From contig NZ_CP108427.1 of the NCBI RefSeq assembly GCF_035982055.1, positions 9,423,001 through 9,487,000 of the forward strand: a DNA stretch of 64,000 nt. Reading direction: 5' to 3'. How positions within the stretch are numbered: position 1 is the first letter of the stretch; the number at the start of each line of letters is the position of its first letter. Below, one piece after another: positions 42,278 through 51,085 of this stretch. The notes under the pieces were generated by a model. It searched no databases and was not told the DNA's origin. It saw nothing but the letters and a program-made list of their open reading frames with translations. Source of the stretch: Streptomyces sp. NBC_01288. Its GTDB lineage: Bacteria; Actinomycetota; Actinomycetes; Streptomycetales; Streptomycetaceae. A program made the translations under genes and the position numbers.

Positions 42278-42526
42278 GGCGGCCCCCTTCGAGATCGCGG
42301 AAGCGCGGCACCCGTGGTGCGGTACGCGTGACGCCCCGACCGATGGGAACAGCCTGCTGACGGATCGGTGCCGTGTCGCGTGCTGTGCCGGTGAGCGGAA
42401 CAGCCGGACAGGGCAAGATGCCGCGATGAGTTTCGGTCGGCTCGGGGGTCTGATCCGGTGAGCGCCGTAGTACGTCGTACGACGCTGCCCGGAACGACTC
42501 CCAAACGACACACCACGGAGGACCCC

Positions 42527-43309
42527 ATGACGACCACACCCGGCACCGCGAGCAGCGACCTTCCCGGCAAGCCGCCCGTCGTGGACATCGCCACCTGGAA
42601 CGCGGCGCGCGACGAACTGCTGATCCGCGAGAAGGCGCACACCCGTGAGGGGGACGCGATCGCCGCGGCCCGGCGGCGGCTGCCGATGGTCGAGCTCGAC
42701 GGGAAGGTCGAGGTCGTCGGCTCCGACGGACCGGTCCCGTTCCTCGACCTGTTCGAGGGGCGCGACGAACTTGTGGTGTACCAGCACATGTGGCACGACC
42801 ACGCACCCCACCAGGGCCAGTGCGAGGGCTGCACCACCACGGCCTGGCACATGAAGGACGCCGTCTACCTCAACGCCCGGGGCGTCTCGTACGCCGTCCT
42901 GACCACGGGCGCGTGGGACGAGGTGGCTCCGTACGTCGAGTTCATGGGCTACACGGAGCCCTGGTACTCGGTACGTGGCCTGGACGCGCCGATCGGCGGC
43001 GGAATGGGCCACATCCTCGCCTTCCTGCGCGACGGCGACCGCGTGTTCCTCACCTACTCCACGACAGGCCGCGGCAACGAGCCCGTCAACGGCTCCCTCG
43101 CCCTGCTCGACATGACGCCCTACGGCCGCGGCGAGGCCTGGCAGGACAACCCCGAGGGGTACCCGCCCGGCCGCGACGCCTGCTGGTACTGGCGCTCGGA
43201 CGCCGACGGGAACGCCACCTGGGGCGGGACCAGCCGTCCCGTCCCGCAGTGGATCCGCCCCGGAGCGACCCCCGTGGAGACCCTCGGCCGCCACGGCGAC
43301 TGCCACTGA
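42527..43309 (+). CDS. DUF899 thioredoxin-like protein
   Basis: 260 residues. DUF899 marks: NAARDELLIREKAHTREGDA, RRRLPMVELD, DLFEGRDELVVYQHMW, a QCEGCTTTAWHMKDAVYLNA segment carrying the two Cys, and a late YGRGEAWQDNPEGYPPG. The fold is thioredoxin-like, with a CxxC (CEGC) motif that could be redox active; the function is not established. GGAGG precedes the ATG. It is divergent from P450 B, sharing a 249-base intergenic region that holds a GTCGTACGAC palindrome at 42474-42483. Confidence 0.88.
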   Translation: MTTTPGTASSDLPGKPPVVDIATWNAARDELLIREKAHTREGDAIAAARRRLPMVELDGKVEVVGSDGPVPFLDLFEGRDELVVYQHMWHDHAPHQGQCEGCTTTAWHMKDAVYLNARGVSYAVLTTGAWDEVAPYVEFMGYTEPWYSVRGLDAPIGGGMGHILAFLRDGDRVFLTYSTTGRGNEPVNGSLALLDMTPYGRGEAWQDNPEGYPPGRDACWYWRSDADGNATWGGTSRPVPQWIRPGATPVETLGRHGDCH

Positions 43310-43326
43310 CGCGCCCACGCCTCCCC

Positions 43327-43355
43327 TTGACGCCCGTCACCCTCACACCTAGCCT
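43327..43355 (+). promoter_or_regulatory. Promoter of the NCS1 permease operon
   Basis: TTGACG (43327-43332) and TAGCCT (43350-43355) with a 17-base spacer, close to the vegetative consensus. The transcript would start near 43362, about 25 bases before the permease ATG, and the palindrome at 43367-43374 would lie just inside it. Confidence 0.7.
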
Positions 43356-43366
43356 CGACTGAACAC

Positions 43367-43374
43367 GTCTAGAC
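43367..43374. promoter_or_regulatory. Candidate GntR/HutC operator
   Basis: GTCTAGAC is a perfect palindrome just downstream of the predicted transcription start. HutC-subfamily regulators such as DasR and NagR use GTCTAGAC-centred sites. The GntR protein encoded in this operon (45420) belongs to that subfamily, so autoregulation is likely. Confidence 0.6.
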
Positions 43375-43387
43375 AGGTAGGTCGACG

Positions 43388-44872
43388 ATGGCGGACTCCT
43401 CCCAGACTTCCCAGTCCCGGCAGCTCCAGGTCGAGACACACGGCCTCGATGTGATCGGCGACGCCGAACGCAAAGGCACCCCAAGTACCTTGTTCTGGCC
43501 ATGGTTCGGAGCAAATGTCTCCATTCTTGGACTGAGCTACGGCGCCTTCGCGCTCGGCTTCGGGATCTCCTTCTGGCAGGCGCTCGTCGCCGGTGTCATC
43601 GGGATCGTCTTCTCGTTCCTGCTCTGCGGCTTCATCGCGGTCGCCGGCAAGCGCGGCTCCGCGCCGACGATGGTGCTGAGCCGCGCCGCCTACGGCGTGC
43701 GCGGCAACCGGCTGCCCTCGGTGATCTCCTGGGTCCTCACCGTCGGCTGGGAGACCGTCCTCACCGCCCTCGCGACGATGGCCACCGCGACCGTGTTCAG
43801 CAGGCTCGGCTGGGGCGGCGGCACCGAGACCAAGGTGGTCGCGCTGATCCTGGTCGGCGCGCTGACCGTCGTGGGCGGCGTCATGGGCTTCGACCTGATC
43901 ATGCGGCTCCAGACGGTCATCACCGTGGTCACCGGAGTGCTCACGATCGTCTACATCGCGCTTGTCGCCGACCACATCCACTGGAGCACGGTGAGCGCCG
44001 TACCGGCGGGCTCCGCCCAGGAGTTCATCGGCGCGCTGGTGTTCATGATGACCGGCTTCGGCCTCGGCTGGGTCAACGCCGCCGCCGACTACTCCCGTTA
44101 TCTGCCCCGGAGTTCGTCCGGCAGAGGCGTGATCGGCTGGACCACCTTCGGCGCCTCCGTCGCCCCGCTGCTCCTGCTGGTCTTCGGCCTGCTGCTCGCC
44201 GGTTCCTCCAGTACGCTCAACAAGGCGGTCGCCGCCGACCCGATCGGCGCGCTGACGACGATCCTGCCCACATGGTTCCTGGTCCCGTTCGCCGTGGTGG
44301 CCGTCCTGGGCCTGGTCGGCGGCGCGGTCCTCGACATCTACTCCTCCGGACTGGCCCTGCTGTCGGCCGGACTCCGGGTGCCGCGCTACCTCGCCGCGCT
44401 CGTCGACGGCGTCCTGATGATCGCGGGCTCCGTCTACATCGTGTTCTTCGCCGACGACTTCCTCGGCCAGTTCATGGGCTTCCTCACCACCCTCGGCGTC
44501 CCCATCGCCGCCTGGTGCGGCATCATGCTCGCCGACCTCGCCCTGCGCCGCCGCGACTACGACGAGGGCGACCTCTTCCGCCCGACCGGCCGCTACGGCG
44601 ACGTGGCACTCACCCCGCTCCTCCTCACCCTCGCCGCCACCGCGATCGGCTGGGGCCTGGTCACCAACACGGCCGCCAGCTGGCTGACTTGGCAGGGCTA
44701 TCTGCTCGACCCGTTCGGCCTCGGCGGCAAGTCCGGCTCCTGGGCCTACGCCAACCTCGGCGTGCTGGTCGCCCTCGCCCTGGGCTTCCTCGGCACCCTC
44801 GCGCTGGGCCGCGCCCGCGTCCAGCGGCAGGAAGCCGAGGCCCCGAGCCCGGAGGCGGTGCCCGCCGTATGA
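43388..44872 (+). CDS. NCS1 nucleobase/cytosine-purine permease
   Basis: 494 residues, about twelve membrane helices. NCS1 marks include the N-terminal FWPWFGANVSILGLSYGAFA, FIAVAGKRGSAPTMVLSRAA, YGVRGNRLPSVISWVLTVGW, GLGWVNAAADYSRYLP and YNEGD-like DYDEGDLFRPTGRYG. Transporters of this class bring in nucleobases, nucleosides, hydantoins or vitamins with protons or sodium. First gene of a five-gene operon; the stop overlaps the next ATG. Neighbours (hydrolase, ADP-ribosylglycohydrolase, PfkB kinase) suggest a nucleoside-like substrate. Confidence 0.93.
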   Translation: MADSSQTSQSRQLQVETHGLDVIGDAERKGTPSTLFWPWFGANVSILGLSYGAFALGFGISFWQALVAGVIGIVFSFLLCGFIAVAGKRGSAPTMVLSRAAYGVRGNRLPSVISWVLTVGWETVLTALATMATATVFSRLGWGGGTETKVVALILVGALTVVGGVMGFDLIMRLQTVITVVTGVLTIVYIALVADHIHWSTVSAVPAGSAQEFIGALVFMMTGFGLGWVNAAADYSRYLPRSSSGRGVIGWTTFGASVAPLLLLVFGLLLAGSSSTLNKAVAADPIGALTTILPTWFLVPFAVVAVLGLVGGAVLDIYSSGLALLSAGLRVPRYLAALVDGVLMIAGSVYIVFFADDFLGQFMGFLTTLGVPIAAWCGIMLADLALRRRDYDEGDLFRPTGRYGDVALTPLLLTLAATAIGWGLVTNTAASWLTWQGYLLDPFGLGGKSGSWAYANLGVLVALALGFLGTLALGRARVQRQEAEAPSPEAVPAV

Positions 44873-45423
44873 CCACCGCACCCGGCCACCTCGCCGTCAT
44901 CGACATGCAACGCGTCTTCGCCGAACCCGACAGTCCCTGGGCCACGCCCCGCTTCACCGAGGCGGCGGCAGGCGTACGACGACTGCTGCCGGCCTTCGGT
45001 GAACGCGTCACCTTCACCCGCTTCGTGGCTCCCGACAAACCCGAGGGCGCCTGGCGCGCCTACTACGACCAGTGGCCCTTCGCCCTCCAGCCCCCGGACG
45101 CCCCACTCTGGGAACTGACCGACGAATTCGCCACGCGGGCACGGCACTTGGTGGACGCGCCCACCTTCGGCAAGTGGACCCCGGAACTCGCCGAACGCGT
45201 CGCCCCCACCGGCCGCCTCGTCCTCGCCGGAGTCAGCACCGACTGCTGCGTCCTGTCCACGGCACTCGCCGCCGCCGACGCAGGAGTCGAGGTCCTGGTC
45301 GTCGCCGACGCCTGCGCCGGCGTGGACGACGACTCCCACGCCAAGGCCCTGCACGTCATGGACCTCTACCGGCCCCTGATCCGGGTGGTCACCGTCGCCG
45401 AGGCGGTCGGGGAGACCTCGTGA
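44869..45423 (+). CDS. Isochorismatase-family cysteine hydrolase
   Basis: 184 residues. The catalytic triad of the family is visible: Asp in LAVIDMQRVF, Lys in PTFGKWTPEL, and Cys in LAGVSTDCCVLSTALAA. Members hydrolyse amides or ureido compounds such as nicotinamide, N-carbamoyl compounds or biuret. In this operon a ureide or nicotinamide-like nucleobase product is plausible. The start overlaps the permease stop (ATGA) and the stop overlaps the GntR start (GTGA). Confidence 0.9.
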   Translation: MTTAPGHLAVIDMQRVFAEPDSPWATPRFTEAAAGVRRLLPAFGERVTFTRFVAPDKPEGAWRAYYDQWPFALQPPDAPLWELTDEFATRARHLVDAPTFGKWTPELAERVAPTGRLVLAGVSTDCCVLSTALAAADAGVEVLVVADACAGVDDDSHAKALHVMDLYRPLIRVVTVAEAVGETS

Positions 45424-46127
45424 CCGGCGTCCGGCTCAAACACCAGCGCATCACCGACGTCCTCGCCAAGGAGATCCGCAGCGGCCACCGCCCCGCCGGT
45501 GAGCAACTCCCCGGCGAACACGCCCTGGCCCAACGCTTCGGCGTCAGCCGTACGACCGTGCGCGCGGCCCTCGCCGAACTCAGCGAGGCCGGCCTGATCG
45601 CCACCCGCACCGGCAAGGGCTCCTACGTCCTCTTCGACGGACGTCCCCTCGACGACCGCCTCGGCTGGGCCCACGCACTGGCCACCCAGGGCATCGACAC
45701 CCGGGTCCGGACCCTCACCGTGGACGCCCGGCGGGACGAGCGACTCGCCCGTCAACTCACCCTGAACACCGCCGAGTTCGTATGCGTCGAACGGATACGG
45801 GAACTGGCCGCCGACGCGGTCGTCGTGTCGTACGAACGCAGCTTTCTGCCGCCTGTGCCCGGGGTGCGCGAGTTGCCTTCCCGCGGGCTCGGTCAGGATT
45901 CGCTGACCGACGTCATGCTGCGGGCCGGACTGCGGGCCGACCACGGTGAGCAGCGGGTGAGCGGGCGGCGGATCGACGGGCGGGAGGCGGAGCTGCTGCG
46001 CCGCGAACCGGGTGACTGGTTCCTCGACACGCGGCGGACCAGCCGGGCGGCCGACGGCTCCTTCGTCGAACATGTCGTGAGCCTCCTCGACCCCGACCAC
46101 TTCCAACTGACCCTCGAATTCGGCTGA
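45420..46127 (+). CDS. GntR-family (HutC subfamily) regulator
   Basis: 235 residues. An N-terminal GntR wHTH (ITDVLAKEIRSGHRPAGEQL, FGVSRTTVRAALAELSEAGL, TGKGSYV) is followed by a UTRA ligand-binding domain (ERIRELAADAVVVSYERSFL, RREPGDWFLDTRRTSRAADG, VSLLDPDHFQLTLEF). HutC regulators sense sugar phosphates, nucleosides or imidazole compounds. It likely binds GTCTAGAC at 43367-43374 to control its own operon. GTG start with GGGGAG upstream. Confidence 0.92.
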   Translation: MTGVRLKHQRITDVLAKEIRSGHRPAGEQLPGEHALAQRFGVSRTTVRAALAELSEAGLIATRTGKGSYVLFDGRPLDDRLGWAHALATQGIDTRVRTLTVDARRDERLARQLTLNTAEFVCVERIRELAADAVVVSYERSFLPPVPGVRELPSRGLGQDSLTDVMLRAGLRADHGEQRVSGRRIDGREAELLRREPGDWFLDTRRTSRAADGSFVEHVVSLLDPDHFQLTLEFG

Positions 46128-46157
46128 CCCGCGCCCCCGCCTCCCCGGAAAGTACCC

Positions 46158-47162
46158 ATGACCCTCCAGAGCCGCGCCACCGGAGCCCTCCACGGGCTCG
46201 CCCTCGGAGACGCCCTCGGCATGCCGACCCAGATGCTGTCCCGCCCACAGATCACGGCACGCTACGGCCCGTTCCTGACCGGCTTCCAACCGGCCGACCC
46301 CGACCATCCGCTCGCCGCCGGGATGCCGGCCGGCGCGGTCACCGACGACACCGAACAGGCCCTGCTCCTCGCCCAGTTGCTCCTCGACGGCAAGGGCCGT
46401 GTCGACCCGTCGGAACTCGCCCGGCGCCTGGTCGCCTGGGAGGACGACATGCGGGCCCGCGGCTCGCTCGACCTCCTCGGGCCGTCCACCAAGCGCGCGG
46501 TGGAACTCGTCCTCGCGGGCACCCCGGTTGACGAGGTCGGGCGCTACGGAACCACCAACGGCGCCGCGATGCGGATCGCCCCCGTGGGTATCGCGGTGTC
46601 GGTCGCCGACCCGGCCGAGTTGGTGGACCGGGTGGTCGAGGCCAGCAGCCTGACCCACAACACCGGGGTCGCGCTCGCCGGTGCCGCGGCCGTGGCCGCC
46701 GCTGTGAGCGCGGGAGTTGACGGGGCGTCGGTTCCGGAGGCGGTCGAAGTGGCCGTGTCGGCGGCCCGGTTGGCGGCGGGGCGGGGACACTGGGTAGCCG
46801 CCGCCGACGTCGCCGAGCGGATCGTCTGGGCGACGGGGTTGGTGCGGGGCCTGACCGAGGCCCAACTCTGCGAGCGGGTCTACGCGTTGGTCGGGACGAG
46901 TCTCGCCACACAGGAGTCCGTGCCCGCTGCCTTCGCCGTGCTGGCGGCCTGTCCCGACGACCCCTGGCGGGCCGTGTTGCTGGCCGCGTCCGTCGGCGGG
47001 GACTGCGACACCATCGCCGCGATCGCGGGTGCCGTCGGCGGTGCCTGCCACGGTGTCGACGCGTTCCCGGCCGACGCGCGGGAAACGCTCGTACGCGTCA
47101 ACCCGAAGCTCCGACTGGACTCGACGGCCGCCGCGTTGCTCGGACTCCGGGCCCGGCCGTGA
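46158..47162 (+). CDS. ADP-ribosylglycohydrolase-family protein
   Basis: 334 residues, all-helical ARH fold. Key segments are GLALGDALGMPTQ, AVTDDTEQALLLA, TTNGAAMRIAPVGI, SLTHNTGVALAGAAA and SVGGDCDTIAAIAGAV; the Asp residues in TDDTE and GGDCDT bind the metal ions. ARH proteins cleave the bond to ADP-ribose; relatives beside sugar kinases, such as E. coli YegU, act on unknown N- or O-ribosides. It lies between the regulator and a PfkB kinase, which suggests release of a sugar that the kinase phosphorylates. Confidence 0.9.
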   Translation: MTLQSRATGALHGLALGDALGMPTQMLSRPQITARYGPFLTGFQPADPDHPLAAGMPAGAVTDDTEQALLLAQLLLDGKGRVDPSELARRLVAWEDDMRARGSLDLLGPSTKRAVELVLAGTPVDEVGRYGTTNGAAMRIAPVGIAVSVADPAELVDRVVEASSLTHNTGVALAGAAAVAAAVSAGVDGASVPEAVEVAVSAARLAAGRGHWVAAADVAERIVWATGLVRGLTEAQLCERVYALVGTSLATQESVPAAFAVLAACPDDPWRAVLLAASVGGDCDTIAAIAGAVGGACHGVDAFPADARETLVRVNPKLRLDSTAAALLGLRARP

Positions 47163-48073
47163 GCGGCAGGCTGTGGCACCTCGGCAATGTCGTCGTCGAC
47201 CTGGTCCTCGAAGTCCCCGCCCTCCCCGAGCGCGGCGGCGATGTCCTCGCCACCCGCACCGAGCACACCCCGGGCGGCGGCTTCAACGTCATGGCAGCCG
47301 CGGCCCGGCAGGGGCTTGCGGTGACCTATGCGGGAGCGCACGGCACCGGCCCCTTCGGCGACCGGGCCCGCGCCGCGCTGCGGTCCGAGGGCATCGACGT
47401 CCTGCTCGCACCGCGCCCTCAACCGGACACCGGCTTCGTGGTCTGCCTGGTGGACGCGGACGGCGAGCGCACCTTCGTCACCAGCCCCGGCGCCGAGGCC
47501 GCTCTCACCCCCGCTGACCTGGCCGAACTCCGGCCCAGGGCAGGCGACTTGGTGTACATCACCGGGTACAGCCTGCTCTACGACAGCAACCGCACCGCCC
47601 TGCTCGACCTCCTGCCCCGACTGGACCCGGCCGTCACGCTGGTCACCGACCCGGGGCCGCTGGTCCACGAAATCCCCGCTGAGGCTGTGGAGTTGCTGCT
47701 CGCCCGCTCCGACTGGTGGAGTTGCAACGCCCGCGAGGCCGCGCTGCTCACGGGGGCCGACGACCCGGCCGAAGCCGCCAGCATCCTCCAATCCCGGCTG
47801 GGGCGCGGCTCGGTGCTTGTCCGTACCGGCCCCGACGGTTGTCTCCTGCACCACGGCGAACGCCTCGTCGCCGTCCCCGGGTTCGCCGTCGACGCCGTCG
47901 ATCTCAACGGCGCCGGCGACGCGCACACCGGGGTGTTCATGGCCGCCCTGGCTCGGGGTGTCGACCCGGTGGCCGCCGCTCACCGGGCCAACGCGGGCGC
48001 CGCCCTGGCCGTCACCGCGTCGGGCCCGGCCACGGCGCCGGACACGGCACGGTTGGACGCGTTCCTGAACTAG
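47159..48073 (+). CDS. PfkB-family carbohydrate kinase
   Basis: 304 residues. Ribokinase-type marks: LGNVVVDLVLEVPALPERGG, the substrate-binding PGGGFNVMAAAARQG, LVRTGPDGCLL and the catalytic DLNGAGDAHTGVFMAAL. It probably phosphorylates a pentose or nucleoside set free by the upstream hydrolase. GTG start overlapping the previous stop. The operon ends here: the next gene is convergent, 13 bases away. Confidence 0.92.
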   Translation: MSGRLWHLGNVVVDLVLEVPALPERGGDVLATRTEHTPGGGFNVMAAAARQGLAVTYAGAHGTGPFGDRARAALRSEGIDVLLAPRPQPDTGFVVCLVDADGERTFVTSPGAEAALTPADLAELRPRAGDLVYITGYSLLYDSNRTALLDLLPRLDPAVTLVTDPGPLVHEIPAEAVELLLARSDWWSCNAREAALLTGADDPAEAASILQSRLGRGSVLVRTGPDGCLLHHGERLVAVPGFAVDAVDLNGAGDAHTGVFMAALARGVDPVAAAHRANAGAALAVTASGPATAPDTARLDAFLN

Positions 48074-48086
48074 CCCTGCACCGGGG

Positions 48087-49508
48087 TCAGTTGCCGTCCC
48101 GGCGGGAGACCTCGACGTTCTCCAGGATGCCGATCGCGTCCGGCACCAGGACGGCAGCCGAGAAGTAGGTGCTCACCAGGTAGGAGATGATCGCCTGCTC
48201 GTTGATGCCCATGAACCGTACGTTGAGGCCCGGTTCGATCTCGTCCGGGATGCCCGTCTGGTGGAGGCCGATCACGCCCTGGTCGTCCTCGCCGGTGCGC
48301 ATCGCGATGATCGACGACGTGCGGGACGCGCTGACCGGGATCTTGCCGCACGGCAGCAGCGGCACCCCGCGCCAGGCGGGCAGATGGTGGCCGCCGACGT
48401 CGATGCCGCTGAAGTAGACGCCCCGCTTGTTGCACTCGCGGCCGAATGCGGCGATGGCCCTCGGATGGGCGAACAGGTAGCGGGTGTCGCGCCGCATGCT
48501 GAGGAGTTCGTCGAGGTCGTCGGGGGTCGGGGGCCCGGAGTGGGTGGAGATCCGCTGGTCGTAGTCGGCGTTGTGCAGCAGGCCGAAGTCCCGGTTGTTG
48601 ACCAGCTCGTTCTCCTGCCGCTCGCGCAACGCCTCGATCGTGAGCCGGAGTTGCTGCTGGGTCTGGTTCATCGGTTGGTTGTAGAGGTCGGTGATGCGGC
48701 TGTGCACCTTCAACACGGTCTGGGCGACGCCGAGTTCGTACTCGCGCGGCGCGAGGTCGTAGTCCACGAACGTGCCCGGCAGGTCCGGCTCGCCGACATG
48801 TCCGGCGCTGAGGTTGATCGCCGCCTCGCCGAACGGGTTGACCGGGCCGTGCTCGTCCGAGGCGACCGACGCGACGTGCGCGCTCAGTTCCGGGTGCCGT
48901 TCCGCGACGGCCTGGTACGCCGAGTGCGGCAGCGCCAGCACCGTGGTGGCCGTCGCCGCGCGGGCCGTGAACTCCCAGCTGCCGTCGGGGTCGGCGAGCA
49001 CCCGGCCGCCGAAGGTGTCGCCGTCGGCCAGCAGACCGGTGACCGCCTCGTCGCCGTAGGGGCCCTCACCGAGTTGCTCCACCTTGCCGTGCGCGATCAG
49101 GAACACCTGGTCGGCGGGGCGGCCCGCGTCCACGATCAACTGGCCCGGTGCGAACTCCCGTTGCTCGAACCGCTCGGCCAGCGCGCCGAGCGCGTCGGAG
49201 TCCGCGAAGCCACGCAGCAGCGGCAGTTCGCTCAACTCGGCCGGGACGACCCGCACTTGTGCGCCGGTCTGGACGAACGTCACCCGTCCGTCGCCCCGCG
49301 TGTACGACAGGCGGCGGTTGACGCGATAGGTGCCGCCGGGCACGTTCACCCAGGGCAGCAAGCGGGTCAGCCAGCGTGAACTGATGCCCTGCATCTGGGG
49401 TTCGGACTTGGTCGTGGTCGCCAGAGTGCGTGCCGCGGCGGTACCGAGGCTCTGCTGTTCCCGCTCCTCGGCGCCCGCCTCGGGCGCGGTACCGGTGTCG
49501 ACCGACAT
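48087..49508 (-). CDS. eshA: Family 2B encapsulin shell protein with cNMP-binding domain (EshA-like)
   Basis: 473 residues. An HK97-fold shell protein interrupted near residues 80-210 by a Crp-like cyclic-nucleotide domain (LLRGFADSDALGALAERFEQ, GQLIVDAGRPADQVFLIAHG, DTFGGRVL). The shell part includes NVPGGTYRVNRRLSY, FVDYDLAPREYELGVAQTVL, KVHSRITDLYNQPMNQTQQQ, the SHADYD-like LLHNADYDQRI and IISYLVSTYFSAAVLVPDAI. Family 2B shells form nanocompartments; S. griseus/S. coelicolor EshA is the best-known member and is usually encoded with a terpene synthase cargo gene. No such cargo lies next to it here. AGGAGAG and GAAGG precede the ATG. Confidence 0.93.
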   Translation of the reverse strand: MSVDTGTAPEAGAEEREQQSLGTAAARTLATTTKSEPQMQGISSRWLTRLLPWVNVPGGTYRVNRRLSYTRGDGRVTFVQTGAQVRVVPAELSELPLLRGFADSDALGALAERFEQREFAPGQLIVDAGRPADQVFLIAHGKVEQLGEGPYGDEAVTGLLADGDTFGGRVLADPDGSWEFTARAATATTVLALPHSAYQAVAERHPELSAHVASVASDEHGPVNPFGEAAINLSAGHVGEPDLPGTFVDYDLAPREYELGVAQTVLKVHSRITDLYNQPMNQTQQQLRLTIEALRERQENELVNNRDFGLLHNADYDQRISTHSGPPTPDDLDELLSMRRDTRYLFAHPRAIAAFGRECNKRGVYFSGIDVGGHHLPAWRGVPLLPCGKIPVSASRTSSIIAMRTGEDDQGVIGLHQTGIPDEIEPGLNVRFMGINEQAIISYLVSTYFSAAVLVPDAIGILENVEVSRRDGN

Positions 49509-49702
49509 GGTGCCTTCTCTCCTGTCGCACGGGTGACGGGACGACTGCGTCCGTCACATTCCGTGCGTAGAGCTACCCGTTGTCGGTCACGACGAGTGAT
49601 GACTTCGGACGGCGGTCGAGGCACATGCCAAAAGCACGTGCTCCCGCACCACCCCCGGATCACTCGCCCTCACCCGTTCGGCGGTATCCGATCCGGGACG
49701 CC

Positions 49703-51085
49703 TCAGAGCGTCTTGCCGGGGTTGAGGATGCCCCGGGGATCGAACGCCTCCTTCAGCCGTCGCTGCAACGCGTGGGCGGTGGGCCCGAGTTCGTCCGCCA
49801 CCCACTGCCGCTTCAGCACGCCCACGCCGTGCTCGCCGGTCAGCGTCCCGCCCAGGCGCAACGCCAGCGCGAAGATCTCGCCGGCCGCCTCCCAGGCCGC
49901 GTCCGGCAGCCGGTCGAGGGCCGGATCGACCACGATGATCGGATGGAGGTTGCCGTCCGCGGCATGCGCGAGCGTGTACACCGGCACGTCGTGCCGGGCC
50001 GAGATGGCGCGGATCTCACGGACCGCCTCCGCGAGCCGCGACCGGGGCACGGCGATGTCCTCGATCAGCGGCCGGCCCAGCCGCTCCAGCGCGGGCAGGG
50101 CGAGCCGCCGGGCCGCGAGCAGGGCCTCCGCCTCGACCGGGTCCGCTGTGGTCTCCACGCTCGTGGCCGTCGGCGCCAGCACCCGCGCCACCTGCTCCGC
50201 CTCGATGGCCGCCCCCGCCCCGTCGCACTGCACCAGCAGCAACGCCGACCCGCGCTCGCCCAACGCCGGGTCGACGGCCCGCAGCACCGGCCCGTCCAGC
50301 AGCTCCGCGAGCGCCGGCACGACCCCGGCCCGCCCGATCGCGTACGACGCCTCGGCCGCCGCCTCGAACGAGTCGAAGTACGCGGCCAGCGTCGCGGTCG
50401 CCACCGGCACCGGTCGTAGCCGCAGCGTCGCCGAGGTGATGACGGCGAGGGTGCCCTCCGAGCCGGTCAGCAGCGCGGTGAGGTCGTAACCGGTGACCCC
50501 CTTGACGGTACGGCGACCGGTCGTGACCACCGTCCCGTCGGCGAGGACGGCCTCCAGACCGAGCACGCTGTCCCGCGTCACCCCGTACTTCGCGCACCGC
50601 AGCCCGCCCGCGTTGGTCGCGATGTTCCCGCCGATCGTCGAGATCGCCGCACTCGCCGGATCGGGCGCGTACCGCAGCCCGTGCGCACCCGCCGCCCGGT
50701 CCAACTCGGCGGTGATCACGCCCGGTTCGACCACCGCGAGCTGGTCGTCGGCCGACAGTTCGAGGATGCGGTTCATCCCGGAAAGGTCCAGGACGAGCAC
50801 GCCCTCACCAGCCGACGCCCCGCCCGACAGACCGGTGCCCGCACCGCGCGGCACCACCGGCACGCCCAGCGCGTTCGCGTGCCGGAGCGTGACGGTCACG
50901 TCCTCGGTGCGCCGCGCGTGCACCACGGCGAGCGGGACACCGTCAGGGCGGGTGCCCGAACGGTCCGTGGTGTACCCGCCCAACGTGCGTGGATCCGTGG
51001 CGAGTTGGTCGGGCGGCAGATCCCGGGCGAGCAGACCGAGCAGCCGGGCGGCGGCGGTGGGGGTGGTGGGGGGAGCTGTGGTCAC
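49703..51085 (-). CDS. FAD-linked oxidase, GlcD/D-lactate dehydrogenase type
   Basis: 460 residues. A PCMH-type FAD domain (VVHARRTEDVTVTLRHANAL, VPVVPRGAGTGLSGGASAGE, ISTIGGNIATNAGGLRCAKY, GVTRDSVLGLEAVLADGTVV) leads into the FAD-oxidase C domain (HAADGNLHP, LGGTLTGEHGVGVLKRQW, FDPRGILNPGKTL). Such enzymes oxidise 2-hydroxyacids. It is the last gene of the organosulfur operon; a hydroxyacid or sulfolactate-like product of desulfonation could be its substrate, which is inference. The GTG at 51085 overlaps the stop of the acyl-CoA-dehydrogenase-like gene. Confidence 0.9.
   Translation of the reverse strand: MTTAPPTTPTAAARLLGLLARDLPPDQLATDPRTLGGYTTDRSGTRPDGVPLAVVHARRTEDVTVTLRHANALGVPVVPRGAGTGLSGGASAGEGVLVLDLSGMNRILELSADDQLAVVEPGVITAELDRAAGAHGLRYAPDPASAAISTIGGNIATNAGGLRCAKYGVTRDSVLGLEAVLADGTVVTTGRRTVKGVTGYDLTALLTGSEGTLAVITSATLRLRPVPVATATLAAYFDSFEAAAEASYAIGRAGVVPALAELLDGPVLRAVDPALGERGSALLLVQCDGAGAAIEAEQVARVLAPTATSVETTADPVEAEALLAARRLALPALERLGRPLIEDIAVPRSRLAEAVREIRAISARHDVPVYTLAHAADGNLHPIIVVDPALDRLPDAAWEAAGEIFALALRLGGTLTGEHGVGVLKRQWVADELGPTAHALQRRLKEAFDPRGILNPGKTL

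Noticed and set aside
39776..42331. 851-codon plus-strand open frame across the P450 locus
   Set aside because: Shadow of two P450 genes and the precursor on the other strand, with no domain motif.
42278..42526. Search for extra RiPP genes (protease, transporter, second precursor) beside P450 B
   Set aside because: No short ORF with an aromatic end or a good ribosome binding site was seen; DUF899 and the deacetylase on either side show no clear link.
49633..49642. AGCACGTGCT palindrome between the encapsulin and FAD oxidase genes
   Set aside because: Ten-base palindromes of this kind are frequent by chance in such DNA, and it does not sit at a clear promoter.
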